Assembly (NCBI GenBank): GCA_002749535.1 | Contig: MZZL01000382.1 | Coordinates: forward strand, 186,001-250,000 | Direction of reading: 5' to 3' | From: Apophysomyces variabilis | Lineage: Eukaryota > Mucoromycota > Mucoromycetes > Mucorales > Mucoraceae | Length of the DNA stretch: 64,000 nucleotides | In this document: positions 13,522-25,409 of the stretch, one piece after another | Layout: the number at the start of each line of letters is the position of its first letter | How positions within the stretch are numbered: position 1 is the first letter of the stretch | Notes under the pieces: model-generated | The model's database searches: none | Seen by the model: the letters and a program-made list of their open reading frames with translations, nothing else | Told to the model about the DNA's origin: nothing | Position numbers and translations under genes: made by a program

Positions 13522-16466
13522 TTACGTGCCATGACTCATTTTTGCTAGTTTGTTTGCACTGTGCTCCCCAACGTCTTCTCCTATCTTCCTCTTAATGCCC
13601 TTTAGTCTATCCAGAGCATCCATGTGATTTTTTGGGAAGAGGTCATATATGTTGCTGCTGTCAATTCGGATCGATATCTGTTGGAGATCATCCACAGCTT
13701 GCGCTGCGAGAAATCGTTTGCTAGGTCTGAGAGGTTTCCATTCGGATTCTGAGTAACCCTTCAAATCTACCGGGAAAGCGATGACAGCTGCTATGTACTT
13801 TTTAGGATTAACTGTACAGAACTCCTGGAGAGAACTCTCGTTAAGATGGTTTTGGATTGCATCACTCTTGACTGTATCGAAGGCAGATCGAATTTGCGCT
13901 GTACTCAGCTTACTCCGCATCTTTAACTGAACGAACACGGGGCAAAAACCTTGGCCTTCAAATTGGAGAACGAACACAATATCTGGTCCTGAGGGCTTTT
14001 CGGCAGGATGGTAAAATGGAGGCACAGGCCGGCCATCTTTGAGTGAGCGATCCTTGACATGTGCGGTCAGAAAGTCTTCCAGTGACATGGTTGCACTGTC
14101 GATCCCAAGCGTCGATGACTCCTCTTTACCAGCAATCTTGGCTGAGTGATCTAGGAGACCATCGTAATGCTCCTTTTTCCTAATCAGTGCTGTTTTCGAT
14201 AGAACCTTGTCATGAAAAACGTGAATCAAACTGGGTAGCACTGCCTTCTCCCATGTGACCCCATGCACCGATTCGTTTGAACCGAGGCTGAGCAAGCTAC
14301 AGATCGTGCTGTGAAACTCTGGATCGTACTGGCGAAAATAGTTTGTGGCAGCACGCAATACAAATGGTTCGTCTATGACTGTCATCGTTTCGTTACCAAA
14401 ATTCATTATTCTCCCAACCGAAGCTTCCACCAGCGGTGCTTCCTCTCTATTTATAAGCAAAGGGTTCCCATTCAGATAGTGTTCCAACACAAAAAGCTGG
14501 AGGGTAATCCTTATATTTTGGTATTGTGCATATCGTGACGAAAATTTGTCAACTATGTCGATCATTCGCCATATGTCGTACGCAACATTTCCTCTTCCAT
14601 AATATTTGCCTTCAGTTGATGTCAAGGTATTCTCAGTTTCTTTGATCGCCAATTTCCAACCATTTCCGTCCTTGTCAGGTTTGGATGCTATCATACGCTC
14701 AATAGCGGAAACAATCGGTCGAAACCTCCCCCGAAGTTGGTTAAAGAGCACCGGTATTGAATTTTCAGGGACTAGTGAATCGAACAATATTTTGGTTTCC
14801 TGGTCTGGCAACGACTGACGCAAAATATTACGGTAGGCCAATACCTGATCCTTTGATTCCCAGCCCACAAAATTAGTGAATGCTGCACCTTCTTCTTTAT
14901 AGCCCTTAGGAATTGGAGCAGAACCGTCTAGCCAGTTTAACTCGAAGATGCTAAGACCAGTTCCACAAGGTATAACGCAGGATGCAATCGACTCAGCAAC
15001 CTTGTACATCCCGTGCATGAAGGGAGAAAGAATGGGTCGTTTGTGGTCTTCTCCGGGGATACTAGCTTCTGGTACAGTTTCTGAGAGAAAGCTGCCAAAC
15101 TCCGTCTTTCCCAGTGTTTGTGCTTCATCAACCACAAACAGAAACTTGAGTGGTCTATCGTTCTGGTCGCCATATTGAGCGATATCCTGAAGACATGATT
15201 GCACCTTCGACAAGCGTCCGATAACAATTGCTGCCAGCCTTCCATATTCAATTTGGGTGCTGTGAAGTTTCTCTTTAAATATGCGGAAGAGATCATAGAA
15301 AATATCGCCACCTCCATCTGAAGGAAAACAGACTTGGAAAAGCATCCAGTCCTTGCAAGTAAATTTGCAGTTATTGATTTGCGAGATATTGAGACAGTGA
15401 TCTAAGATCAAGACACGAGCGAGAACAAGAGCCAGTACCAAGAAATGAACGTGAACGTTGGATTCTTGGTTGCATTGCTTGTATCGCTTCCAGCTTTTGA
15501 TAGTTTCAAGAAAGTCGTAGAGATCCTTCGAACCCCAATCAACTACGCTGCTATTGAAATAGAAGCCCCAACGCTTACAAAGCATTTCAATCGTCGTTCT
15601 AGTTTTTCCGCAACCAGAAACACCAAATAATGGCAACAGGGGGGTGGCACGTTCCTCAATCCGATTAATAACTTGATCGGCGGTACTAGGAGGATTATCT
15701 GCCTTCGATGACCCTGGTAGGTTTAGGAACAACAAACTTGGTCGGTCTCTGTTCCATAAACCAGGTGCTTTAACAGAAGGTAGGCCTTTCAGCGAACTTC
15801 CTATTGTCGGGACCTGCACACCCTTTGTCACGGCCTCAACGAGTCGTTTATAACGTCGCGAATCAGCTGCAAAGAAGTCCTTCTCAACCTTTGTAATAAA
15901 CTCATCCCATTCTTGTCCTGTTTAATGTTAATAAGGAACACGTAAGTACACTTTATAATATTTTGATTCACCACGTAGTAGTAGTGGTAGCAATAAACGT
16001 AACCAGCTTTGCACTCACCAGACATAATTGGGCCGAGCGGTGAAGCCGAGCGGGGCACTATCTCCAAAGAGGAGATACATGGATAATTCCGATGAGTTCA
16101 ATCAAGTTAATTCAATTAACGATGCAAGGTATTACCTGATGGCGGCCGCTGAACCATGATGTGGATTGTTCTCTTTGCTGGACTCTCTTGAAATACATCC
16201 GCGATCTCACTTATGGGATCGAGCTGCTCCTTTATATCTAGCGAGTCAAGTGCAACAGTATTGGCCTTGTTGGCAGGAATGTACGGAATCGAGACACGCC
16301 AGAGTGTGAGTTTGTTCGCATCAATGTCTTTGAAATCGTTAGGCTTTTTGGCCTTGATGGCATCTTTGAGGTCATCGACAGTATCTGTAGAAGAAATTTT
16401 CACAGAGAATGCCCTCGACACAGGCTCGCCCTCAAGGAGGCAAAATAGCTTCAATTCAATGTCCAT
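13522..16466 (-). CDS. Crinkler (CRN)-type protein: ubiquitin-like header, P-loop NTPase and PD-(D/E)XK nuclease
   Basis: Three exons (16466..16136, 16057..16019, 15917..13522) join in phase to 921 residues without an internal stop. Residues 1-107 match the CRN N-terminal ubiquitin-like domain: LKLFCLLEGE, then DDLKDAIKAK, then KLTLWRVSIP at the place of the LFLAK-type motif (52-61). A QEWDEF block follows at 125. The NTPase has Walker A GVSGCGKT at 222-229, Walker B FVVDEAQ near 384-390 and a CGTGLS sensor-like motif at 441-446. The C-terminal nuclease has a WE at 679-680, PD at 768-769 and QLK at 787-789, the expected acidic and lysine residues of a restriction-endonuclease-like fold. No signal peptide is seen. 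CRN proteins are known from oomycetes, chytrids and Mucoromycota as effectors or inter-genomic conflict proteins. The target here is unknown. The gene lies 306 bp from a Helitron terminus in the same orientation. Confidence 0.88.
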
Positions 16467-16771
16467 AGCGGAGGAATAGGACTGATTAGTGGTTTAAAGT
16501 GTGTGAATAGAAAGAGTGAAAGGAAAGTGTTGTCAGCCAACTACAGAAATGCTGAGATTGCGGAATGAACCTATTTTGGAGCTCCGAAATTTTTTATCGT
16601 CTTCATTTGGGCGATCTTGAAGTGTTTGGTGTGGCATTGACAAACATCGTTTTCATGTCATGTCTAAACAGTATACTCATCAAAAAGCTACTCTATTAAA
16701 GGAGCACGGTTTGGTTGTACAGAGCCTACACACTTTGATTGGCATTGCGACAACTTTTTTACACTCTTTGA
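16467..16771. promoter_or_regulatory. Upstream region of the CRN gene, bounded by the Helitron end
   Basis: The 305 bp between the CRN start codon and the CTAG terminus of the Helitron must contain the CRN core promoter. It is AT-rich with no obvious consensus element. Insertion of the Helitron may have replaced more distal promoter sequence; this is inference from position only. Confidence 0.35.
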
Positions 16772-16809
16772 CTAGATCATCGCGCTTCGCGCTCTTGGGG
16801 GCACAGCCC
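16772..16809 (-). repeat. Helitron 3' terminal hairpins and CTAG end
   Basis: Two short palindromes sit just inside the terminus: GGGC-ACA-GCCC at 16799-16809 and GCGC-TTC-GCGC at 16782-16792 (plus-strand text). The second is 6 nt from the CTAG at 16772-16775. A hairpin a few bases upstream of CTRR is the diagnostic 3' signal of Helitrons. The nucleotide after CTAG on the minus strand is T. Confidence 0.7.
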
Positions 16810-16943
16810 TGAGACGAATAAAAGGCTCTGGTATATTTAGTAAATATCAACAACCAAAGTAAGCTTTTCAGCTGATCGAACAATGAGAAGCTATGTATTG
16901 AAAAATGATAACAAAGGATGAAGAAAGATGATAATATTATAAG

Positions 16944-19900
16944 CTATAGAGTTGATGGTAAGGCATCCCGATATACTATGTTTTTTGTTATTGAATGTTG
17001 AGAATCGTCCCATTCGCACATGACTTTGAGGTTCATAGTGTCCGTAACTCTGGAAAGTGCAACATAAAGCTGACTATGCGAAAAGACAGAGTCTGGAAAA
17101 TATAAATCTACATGACCAAGTGTTTGACCCTGAGCCTTGTTGATAGTCGTGCAGAAAGCTGGCTTCACAGGAAACTGGGTCCTTGCGATACTGAAAGGAA
17201 GGTCAGTGTCCGAGTTCATAAGTTTGATTTGAGGTATCGAAACAGTTGTTCCTGCATTTCTGCCTGTAGCTATCTCAGCTTCAATGACCCGGGAATGTAA
17301 TCCCTGAATAATCAAACGGGTACCATTACAAAGACCAGCCTTTGGATCAAGATTCTGTAGCAGGATAACTGGCATATTTACTTTGAGATTAAGCCGATGA
17401 GGAGGAAGAGCTGTTATATATGTTTTCAATAATGTGAACTGATTTGAAAATATGGATATACCGGCAAAAGACAATGGGTTTAGGAAATCAATAGGAACTT
17501 CATCCTTTTGTTCTGGCTCGACTGCTGAATCAGCACTATTGTATGTCTTCACAACTCCATGAAACATGGCGGTAATACTGTAATATCATTGAGCTTGTCA
17601 GCATGTTCATTTTTTGGAGTTAAGATGGCTCGTTCATTAAGCATCATACTGTCAATCGGAGTGCAGCTTAAGATGGGACCATATATAGCATGAATCAAAC
17701 TATCTACATTTGTTCCCGGTATACACCATTGAGGGTCAAGGCGAATGTAGTCTGAGCATGGCACTAACGAAAGTAAAACTGTAAATTGCAAGCTTGAAGT
17801 AGCATCAAGACATACCTGAAGGAACTCGGCCATTGCCAATATCCAAGAGAAGGTTAGCAAAATATCGCTGCTGCTGAGCATGAGAATCATTACCTTGTAG
17901 ATTTTGAAGTCGCATGTTAATGGACAATGGTAGTACTTTCACAGTTTGCCATAAGGTAGATTTGGCAATACTGGCGTTAATGCAGCCGGCTTGAGATCCT
18001 TTCTTAAGGACGGGTAACACTTGACGAAAGTCACCTCCGAATACAACTATCTTTCCACCAAATTGTTCAGACGCTAATGAAGCATCGACCACACCCATGA
18101 TATCACGAAGAGCTCTATCAACAACCTCAATGCAGTATCGATGGATCATTGGTGCCTCATCCCAAATGATAAGTGCAGTTTTTTTTAAAGCTTCCCAAGT
18201 GCGGAATGTACAAGTATATTGCAGGAAATATTATCTTCCATAGCACCACTGATAATGGGAATCTTGAACCTGGAATGGGCAGTGACACCTCCATCAAGAA
18301 TCAGGGCAGCGATACCTGTAGATTCGACTACCAGGGCAATTTTGCGTTCGGAACGTACGTGAGCAAGAAGAATGTTACATACAAATGTCTTCCCGCAGCC
18401 ACCAGCGCCTTCCAAGAAAAATACTTTGTTGGCAACATTTGCGTTGTCGACTGCGGTGACAGTAGCATTGAAAGCAGCAGGTTGGCCAGGGTTAAAGCTT
18501 GCGATGCTCTCATCTGCTTCTTGCAGCAAATTGTAAGTGTCGTAATTTAACTCCTCGACAATGAGGATATCATGAAGTCGTTCACGTAAAGAGGCTGTGG
18601 TTGACGAGTTTTATCATTGGCATCGATGGGAAATCGGCAAGACAACGTCCATGGCGAGAGAGGAGCAAGTTAACATATTTCAATGCCTCATTTATGCAGG
18701 CAGGCGTGTCTGGGATCAGATTAAGTCGGGAGAATCGCTGCTGGAAATCTATTGCTATACCTGCGGCATATCTGTTCCATAACGCACCAGGATTGGAGGG
18801 GTCACCGAATACCAAGATAGTAACAAATAGGTTCCGCAATCTGTCTCCAGACGTCACTACTCGGATAGCTTCTTGCAGGCATCGGTTGTACTCGTTGTCA
18901 CCATCGATGAGGCCAAGTTCGTGAGCAGCATCCTGGAAGGTTGAGTATACATGTCCATCTATCCTTCGCATATCTTGGAATAAAGTTTTCCCTCGTCTAT
19001 GATGAAGTAGTATACGAAGAACAAACCGTTCTGATTCAGGTGGAGGGGCAAAATAGTCTCTTCCCAGAGTTGTATTGGGGCGAGCGCGTTTCTTCCAGCA
19101 TCGTGCAGACCTGTTCCAAGTATAGTAGTTTGGTATTTCGTGATAGCAGAATATGTGTGCCTGTGGATCAATTCTAAGTAAACAAAAGATGGCATATTAA
19201 ATATTTGCGGTTGAATCACAGGTATTACAACTTACGCATTAAGTTCAAAGTAAGCACCCAGGGTGGTCATATGGCCGGCTAATCTCTCCTGTACCTCTTC
19301 TACAGGCTCACCTTCCCGAAATACAATGGTACATTTTCCTTCCAAATGCAAAGCAAGTCGCTTTACAGCTGGGAAACGGTTGAACAGGCTGAAGTGATAC
19401 AATCTCCAGAAAGCTTCGGAAGCAGAGACGTATCGACTATCCTGGTATAAGGTGATCTCGTCAAGCTTTTCGTTACTATCAGCTTGCTCTCGGCGCATGG
19501 CGATCATTGCTCTGTCCTGGCCTTTGTAAACGTACTTGTACATATACTTTACCGTCCGGATGCTGTTAGCAACCTCGACATTGACGTGAGCGTTGTATTT
19601 TGTACAGAGATACAAATTGTGAGGAACGACCCAGCGATTATCAAGTTCCGGAGCATTTGGCGACCTCTTTAATGTGCGGCCATCATTCCGTCGCCTGTAC
19701 ATTGGATAACCGTCACCGTTGCTTGAGATTTTTGACGCAAATTTCTTGGGATACCTCTTTGTACATTTGCCATTTTACATACACGGAGCGTGTAGGTTTA
19801 ACAATCCGCATAGCCCAAAAAGAAATATATCAATGTATCTATGTCTAAATTTGTTGCATCTAGTATCATACCATGCATCATCAGTCATGTGACAGTTTCG

Positions 19901-22311
19901 TATGCAGCAGGGTACCTTCTAGAGTCTGGCAATTCAGCTTACACGATAGAATCATAGTCAGCTGTTGTATTCGTTTTGTATCCGTCTTCAAGGACAAAAA
20001 TAATGTGGGCGTGTGGAAGTACTCTCTTTTGAAATTCTATTACCTGTATATAGGCCTTGACTTCACCAAGAATAGCACTTTCCGTAAGGTCCTTCATTAG
20101 AGAACATAGCTGAAGAAACGGGAATACTTTTATAAGTATTGAGCTAATTTCATGTAGGATTTAAATTAGAATAAGAGTACCTTAAGCTTGAATACACGTG
20201 CAGTGAGATCTGGTCGATCTGCTGCAGTCTGTCCTGGTTTAAGCTCGCGAGTAATTTCAAAACATTGGGGGTTGCATGTAAATGTTATAAAAAGATCTGG
20301 CGAACCTAATGATCGTACAATACCCATAGAGTCCTGATATCTTGCATTCATATCTCTTGGACCTCCTACAAACGTACAGGGAAGTATAATGCGATGGCCC
20401 AAGTTACGTGAGGTTTCACCGTTTATGTTACCCTCCAAACCATCCAGCATTGCCAGGCGAAACTTGAGTTGATCATTACCGATATATCTTAGGCGGCGCT
20501 ACTCGGTTTTCACCCACATATTAACGGCAAATTGATGAAGTAACCTTCCGAAATAAAGCAAATACGAATTTTCACCATCTTGGAGGAGATATGAATAATG
20601 AAGCATAGGTGTTGTACGATCAATTGACCCAGTGTCAGTATTAGCTTCATTCTCTTCTATATTATCTACAGAATCTCCTGTTGTAAGAGTGATGATAGCC
20701 TCCAAATTGAACTGTATTACCTTGCTGATTCTGTTCATGACAGCGCTTTCTACCTCGATGGTATTGTGAGCTGCGGGATGCCACCCTGGTTGACCATGAG
20801 GGAAGAGTAGCACATAATGCAACGGGTCATATAGTGGATGCTGATCATGGATCTGTATAAGACCACCTGCTTGAGGTACAACGACGATATCTCGGTAAGC
20901 ACCAACTTGTGCTGCAGCAACGTCATTGGGTATTACAGCAGCTATTTCAGCCACTGATGGCTGCAAGTATTGACCACGGTGACCGCTGGTGGGCTGACGG
21001 TTTGATTTCATTTTTATACAAATGTTTTCTGTAGGATCTTCGCGAAGTCGTTGGCCAGCAGTTTGGTATATAGCCACAAATGGATTAACGCGGTGAAGCA
21101 TTGATTGCAAAATGGACAAAACGGTATGGTCCAGACCATCAAACATTGAGAAACGATACTAATGTTGCATGTCCGAGTCATAAATGTATAACTGAGCAAA
21201 TCCAGGACGCCTTTCAGTTGGGGGCAAAGTTGAGCGCGCGATGCTATGATGAATACTGCCATGGGTTCGGAATGTATACGTTCCAGACCTAGCACTGGCT
21301 AATTCCTCATGCAGCTAATATTTAACAAAATCATCAGTAAAAATGGAATATATTATAAGAAGAGTGATATTACCTGCGCGCCTATCGAAGTAAAAGCGAA
21401 GACATAATTGTATAGACGCACTTTATAATGAAATTCTTTGGAACGGTTGTCTTGGCCAGTGATAAGCTCAATTAGTTCAGCGGGAGGAGGAATTGGAGCT
21501 TCCATTTTAACTGTGCCCTTCACGCAACAGGTGCCGAAGCGTGGATTGGCCAATGTACCATCAGTCTTTTAATTTATCCACATCTTAGCATTACAGAACG
21601 GACACTGTCTGTCCATACCTCCAAGATCCTGCACACCGTCATCTCTCAAGTCATTTCCAGTCATATCATTAACTTGGAAAATTAGACGGCGTGCTGCATT
21701 TTGTATGCGAGGAGCATTTGATGGAACCGCTCGATTAGATAGTGCTGACTGTTCAGGCAATTGGCTAGAAATAATTATTTCATTGTTAGGATAATGAAAT
21801 ATGTAGCAAGATTATACCTTTCGTTAGGAGTATTCCTTTGAGGATGCACGTAGGATATAAGAGATGAACACTGATCTGGCATGGGAGAAAATGCAATAGA
21901 ACGAAACCTTCTCTGACTATTGACCACTGTAGAATTGATTGGCGGCAGGGAAGGTGCACTTGAATTAGATAAAGGTGGAATAAATAAAGGTGGGATAGGC
22001 GCAACTGGACGAATCGATGGAGTAATAGGCGCAACACGATTGAGCGACTGTGGAAGAGGTGCAACTGGACGGAACAATAGTAGGAAAGGGACAATAGGAA
22101 CAGTTGGAAACGGGTAAAAGACGGACGGATAAGTTACAGGGCTCACGAAGTCGCCAGCTCGCATCTGAGCGCCATTTTGTGCAGAAAATGTATGCACACT
22201 GCCAGGATAATGCAAAGGTAAGATTAGATAGGCTTGAGCCGTTTCTGTTGACGGACAGCCAATATTGGATTGTGCCACAGGAAAGCTTCGATGATGAGGA
22301 TTTTCAGACAT
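16944..22311 (-). pseudogene. Helitron RepHel: HUH replicase plus PIF1-type helicase, interrupted
   Basis: From the N-terminus: a proline-rich head starts at 22311 (MSENPHH). A zinc-binding block with CPFCNAKMW follows, then a Helitron-like N domain (about 21553-20500, with FGTCCVKG and HPLYDPLHYVLLFPHG). The Rep domain has a LPHAHI HUH motif near 20030 and a two-tyrosine motif YMYKYVYKG near 19535. The helicase follows with Walker A GAGGCGKT (about 18400), Walker B IIWDEAPM (about 18160), GGDFRQVLPVL and the C-terminal motif INKAQGQTLG...YVALSRV, ending at a stop at 16944. Lesions: in-frame TAA at 21571-21569, in-frame TGA at 19887-19885, and a frameshift in an A8 tract near 18180-18190. Another frameshift near 17575 is likely. 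Some gaps between blocks look like genuine introns. The upstream ATG at 22377 was not used, because the extra residues resemble chance hydrophobic sequence. Confidence 0.82.
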
Positions 22312-22468
22312 AGTAATAGTAGAAGAAACCAAAAAAGCCAAGATAGGAAAAAAAAGGCAAAAAGTGAAGAAATTCAATAGCTATTTACAATTTACCGATT
22401 GAAAGTGTCACTCTTTTATAATAAAATGTCTATTAAAAGCATGATGCTGACTGAGTGCTATTTCATTT

Positions 22469-22711
22469 CTAGAACATATGACTTATAGTAGGATATAAAC
22501 ATAGTATAAGATTCTGAGTAAATTTACGACTTAAGCTATTATCTATGACACGAAGAATTGATACACTGCAGTCTTTGCTAGTCTCGGCTGTTGTATCAGA
22601 CATCAATATGATAGCATTAATAGGGTGCCCTTTGGACAGTCCCGTTAGTATCTGAAACACAGGGGTTGGACTTGAAACATAACATGACATAAGCACAGGT
22701 ATGTCATTCAC
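22469..22711 (-). other. Unassigned open frame between two Helitron ends
   Basis: An 80-codon minus-strand frame with residues such as GLSKGHPINAIILMSD lies between the presumed 5' end of the Helitron and the hairpin cluster. I do not recognise it. It could be a piece of host sequence or of the Tnp2-type element to the right. Confidence 0.2.
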
Positions 22712-22769
22712 TAAGAGATTTGCTTATCAACAGGTTTCCATTGTCCCTTTCTTTCGAACCAATAACCAA

Positions 22770-22913
22770 TTAGCGGGGTCAGCCCTTCGGGCATCGCGCA
22801 AGCAGGAATGCTTTCTGGTTGCTGGGCTCGGCCCTTTGGGCCTCGCATTTTAGGTAGTGGAAAGTACCCCCTCGTGTAATGTGCATCTCAAATTCGGTTC
22901 CTTTGAATTTGAG
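22770..22913 (-). repeat. Hairpin cluster resembling a second Helitron 3' end
   Basis: Three perfect palindromes occur in 130 bp: GCCC-TTC-GGGC at 22782-22792, GGCCC-TTT-GGGCC at 22830-22842, and CTCAAATTC/GAATTTGAG at 22887-22895 and 22905-22913. On the minus strand the first palindrome is followed by 8 nt and then CTAA (22773..22770) and T. This fits the hairpin-CTRR-T layout of a Helitron terminus. No Rep gene is linked to this end, so it may belong to a non-autonomous copy. Confidence 0.45.
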
Positions 22914-23276
22914 GTGTACGTAATTTCGAGTTCCTTAGGGACCATAGGTAACCCGATCGTTTTATATGACCGCCCGGAGCTTTATGGACCATAGCAATCA
23001 TTCCGGTCTGGACACTAGCATCTGGCAACCACATATCAAAGGTAAACACTCCTATTTCATTATACAGCCTCTTTTCCGCTGATGAAGACGAAGTTGTCAG
23101 TAGGATTCATTTTGATGCGAAGCGAGATTATAATATTTTGGGATCGGAAAACGTAAACAAAAAGAAAAAAGAGATAGTGCAGAACAGGAACAAAGTAAGC
23201 ATGGGCCGGACAATGGACTACCGTTCCGTGAAAAGAAATGGACTGGTAACCTGTAGTCCCTAAGAGTTCTGGTCTT

Positions 23277-24711
23277 TTATCCTTTGATGAGGCACTGCTG
23301 ACAACCATAGTAAGAGGAAAAGCTAGTATGGTTGCAGAGGCTGGCAACCACAGGGATGTCACCAGTGGCGAGAAGTAAATGGCCTTTTGCAGCAATCTCA
23401 CTACCATCAGGAGTTTTAATGACCAAGCCATTGCGTTCAAGGTCTTGCAGCTCATGAAGGAATGGCCGAAGGAAGGACCAGATACTCTTAGGGGCGATTG
23501 GACCTGGCGTGATGTCCAACTGAAGCATGTTGCGGTTCTCATAGCTGAAAGGGTAAGGCAACTTGATCAGTTTCGTAATGCAAGTTTGTTTAACGTTACT
23601 GTTTAGAGGGATCAAAGTTGAGAACCACCAGGTGCATTATCGTCAATAAGGTATTGCTGCTATTAAAAGGTTGGAAACCATCGACGTACAAGGAGAAATC
23701 GATGTCGTAGCTTCCCCTCAATAGCTGCTTCTCATTACGCAGTGATTCGAACACTTGGCCGTCAAAGAGGTCCATATATGTTCCATTGGCATGGTCACGC
23801 GAATGGCGGTAGGAGAGCAGCTTACGAGTTTCCTCATCGCCCAGCTTGAGGACAAGCTGCTCAGCAACCAGAAGCATGGTCATGCTTTGCAGTGACTTCT
23901 TAATGACCGCCATTCGACTGACGTTTATTCGACTCTGTATAACGCGCTTTGCCGCAGTGTGGACACATCGTCATGTCATCATGGCTCATATACAGAACGC
24001 AACCTTCTGGACAAACGTCGTATATCTTAGGCTCAACGTGATAAGCGTCTTTTACCAATTGCTCAGACGAATGATAACTCAGAAGTGATGAATACATCAT
24101 GCTTTGATCTATGTCCATTGGTAAGTACATTGAAACTGATTTAATAGAATGAATAAAGTACCTGATTGCACAACATTTAGGAATTCGTTGAAGGTCTTTA
24201 CAATATCGTTGTATGCTTTACGCGAAACGTTGAACGAAACTGCTGTCTTGAACAGCTTTATGCGGAAGCATTCCGTATGGGTCCATTGAGCAGTGCGTTT
24301 ATACTCGATTATGCAGGGACGATTCTCGACTAATTCTGCATAGAGTTCTATGGGATCGAAGTAATGGTCGACTATTATATATTTAGTAAGTTACCACTGT
24401 TGTCAAGTTTACTTACAATTATCGTTTTCTATTGCTGTTTCTATTTCATCAAGAACTTCAGATGGAAAGTTGATGCAACTGTCTTCTTCAGTGTAGCTGT
24501 CAACATCCTATATGGAAACCAAAGCAAGGTTAGTACATATTATGAGTGATCGGCATATACTACTTACCATAGATTCATCGTTGGCCGAAACAAGGTTGAT
24601 CAGATCCTTTTCATGCTTTACGAAACATGGTTTCAGATGACGGTTGTATTTGTTTTTGTTGGTAAAGGTAATTTTGCAAGTGTTGCATGTAGTGATAGTT
24701 GGGAGGGTCAT
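23277..24711 (-). pseudogene. Tnp2-like (Transposase_21, CACTA-related) transposase, C-terminally truncated
   Basis: The frame starts at 24711 with a C2H2-like finger (CNTCKITFTNKNKYNRH). Spliced blocks continue through EEDSCINFPSEVLDEIE (about 24480), an exon with FDPIELYAELVENRP (about 24340), and a block at about 24130 with two CxxC-type pairs including MCPHCG. The Tnp2 core follows: DIDFSLYVDGFQPF (about 23700), then MLQLDITPGPIAPKSIW and GHLLLATGDIPVVA (about 23330), ending near CQQCLIKG at 23277. A further stretch to about 23060 may be coding but reaches stops. The catalytic C-terminal half expected of Tnp2 proteins is missing. The homologous layout is common in fungal CACTA-type elements. 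The assignment rests on my recognition of the VDGF...PGP...SGD-like block pattern. Confidence 0.6.
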
Positions 24712-25409
24712 GGTATATAGGTACAGTAATCTCAGAAAAAAATAAAGGTAAGATACAAGAAATGATAGAAACAAAGAGGGCTTATATATATGCATTTATT
24801 GTAGGAAGATTTTTTAAACAAGACATCAAATCTATATTAGATAAAATGACCATTCTTGAACAAGACATCAGATTTAGGTTGGATAAGATGATAGTTGTAT
24901 AATAGCGTTATCGAATGATGGATCGATTGCACCATCTTTGGACATTGAAAGATCTACTTGCAGTGTATGGCCTATGCTGCGCGTGTAACAACAAGCAATT
25001 ACTGATTTTGATAGTACCATCATCCTTCTCTGCCTGTGCCTCCGACAGATCGCTTTTCCATATTTGGAACGTCATCAATGTAGTACGACCAATGGCATCT
25101 ATGAACAACCAACAAACGCGGTCTTTCATAATCGTTTGCCATCTTTTCTTGTTGATAATCATTTCTATCTCGTCAGATTTCGGCCATCAGTCGTCCTGTC
25201 TTGCAATCATTTCAGCATTGTTCATCACGTTCAACTACGATCTTATTATGATCTCTTTGAATTGCGTGATTATCAATTACTTCGTCATCAGCCAGGGGTT
25301 GTATTGGGCACAACGTTTCGCAGATGATGGGGAAGGCTACATATGTGTATAGCGAACAGTTAAGTGATTGTACTATATCGATTTCTCTCATCTCTTTTTT
25401 AATTTTCCG

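Larger units (their letters stand above)
16772..22440 (-). mobile_element. Helitron (rolling-circle transposon), autonomous type but decayed
   Basis: The element encodes a RepHel protein on the minus strand. Its 3' end is well defined: on the minus strand, palindromes precede the terminal CTAG (16775..16772), which is followed by T, as expected for insertion between A and T. The 5' end is not certain. A TC preceded by A occurs near 22449, and a further candidate lies near 22494; the start given is approximate. There are no terminal inverted repeats, as is normal for Helitrons. The RepHel frame is interrupted, so this copy is probably not autonomous now. Confidence 0.75.

Noticed and set aside
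16019..16080. A frame in the CRN gene reading MYLLFGDSAPLGFTARPNY that looks conserved
   Set aside because: It cannot be spliced in phase with the following exon. The acceptor GATAG at 16058 gives another frame that joins exons 1, 2 and 3 without a stop.
18173..18550. Plus-strand frame across the Helitron helicase
   Set aside because: It is antisense to the Walker A region of RepHel.
22311..22377. N-terminal extension of RepHel resembling a signal peptide
   Set aside because: Helitron proteins are nuclear. The extension is AT-rich low-complexity sequence and the ATG at 22311 is a normal start.
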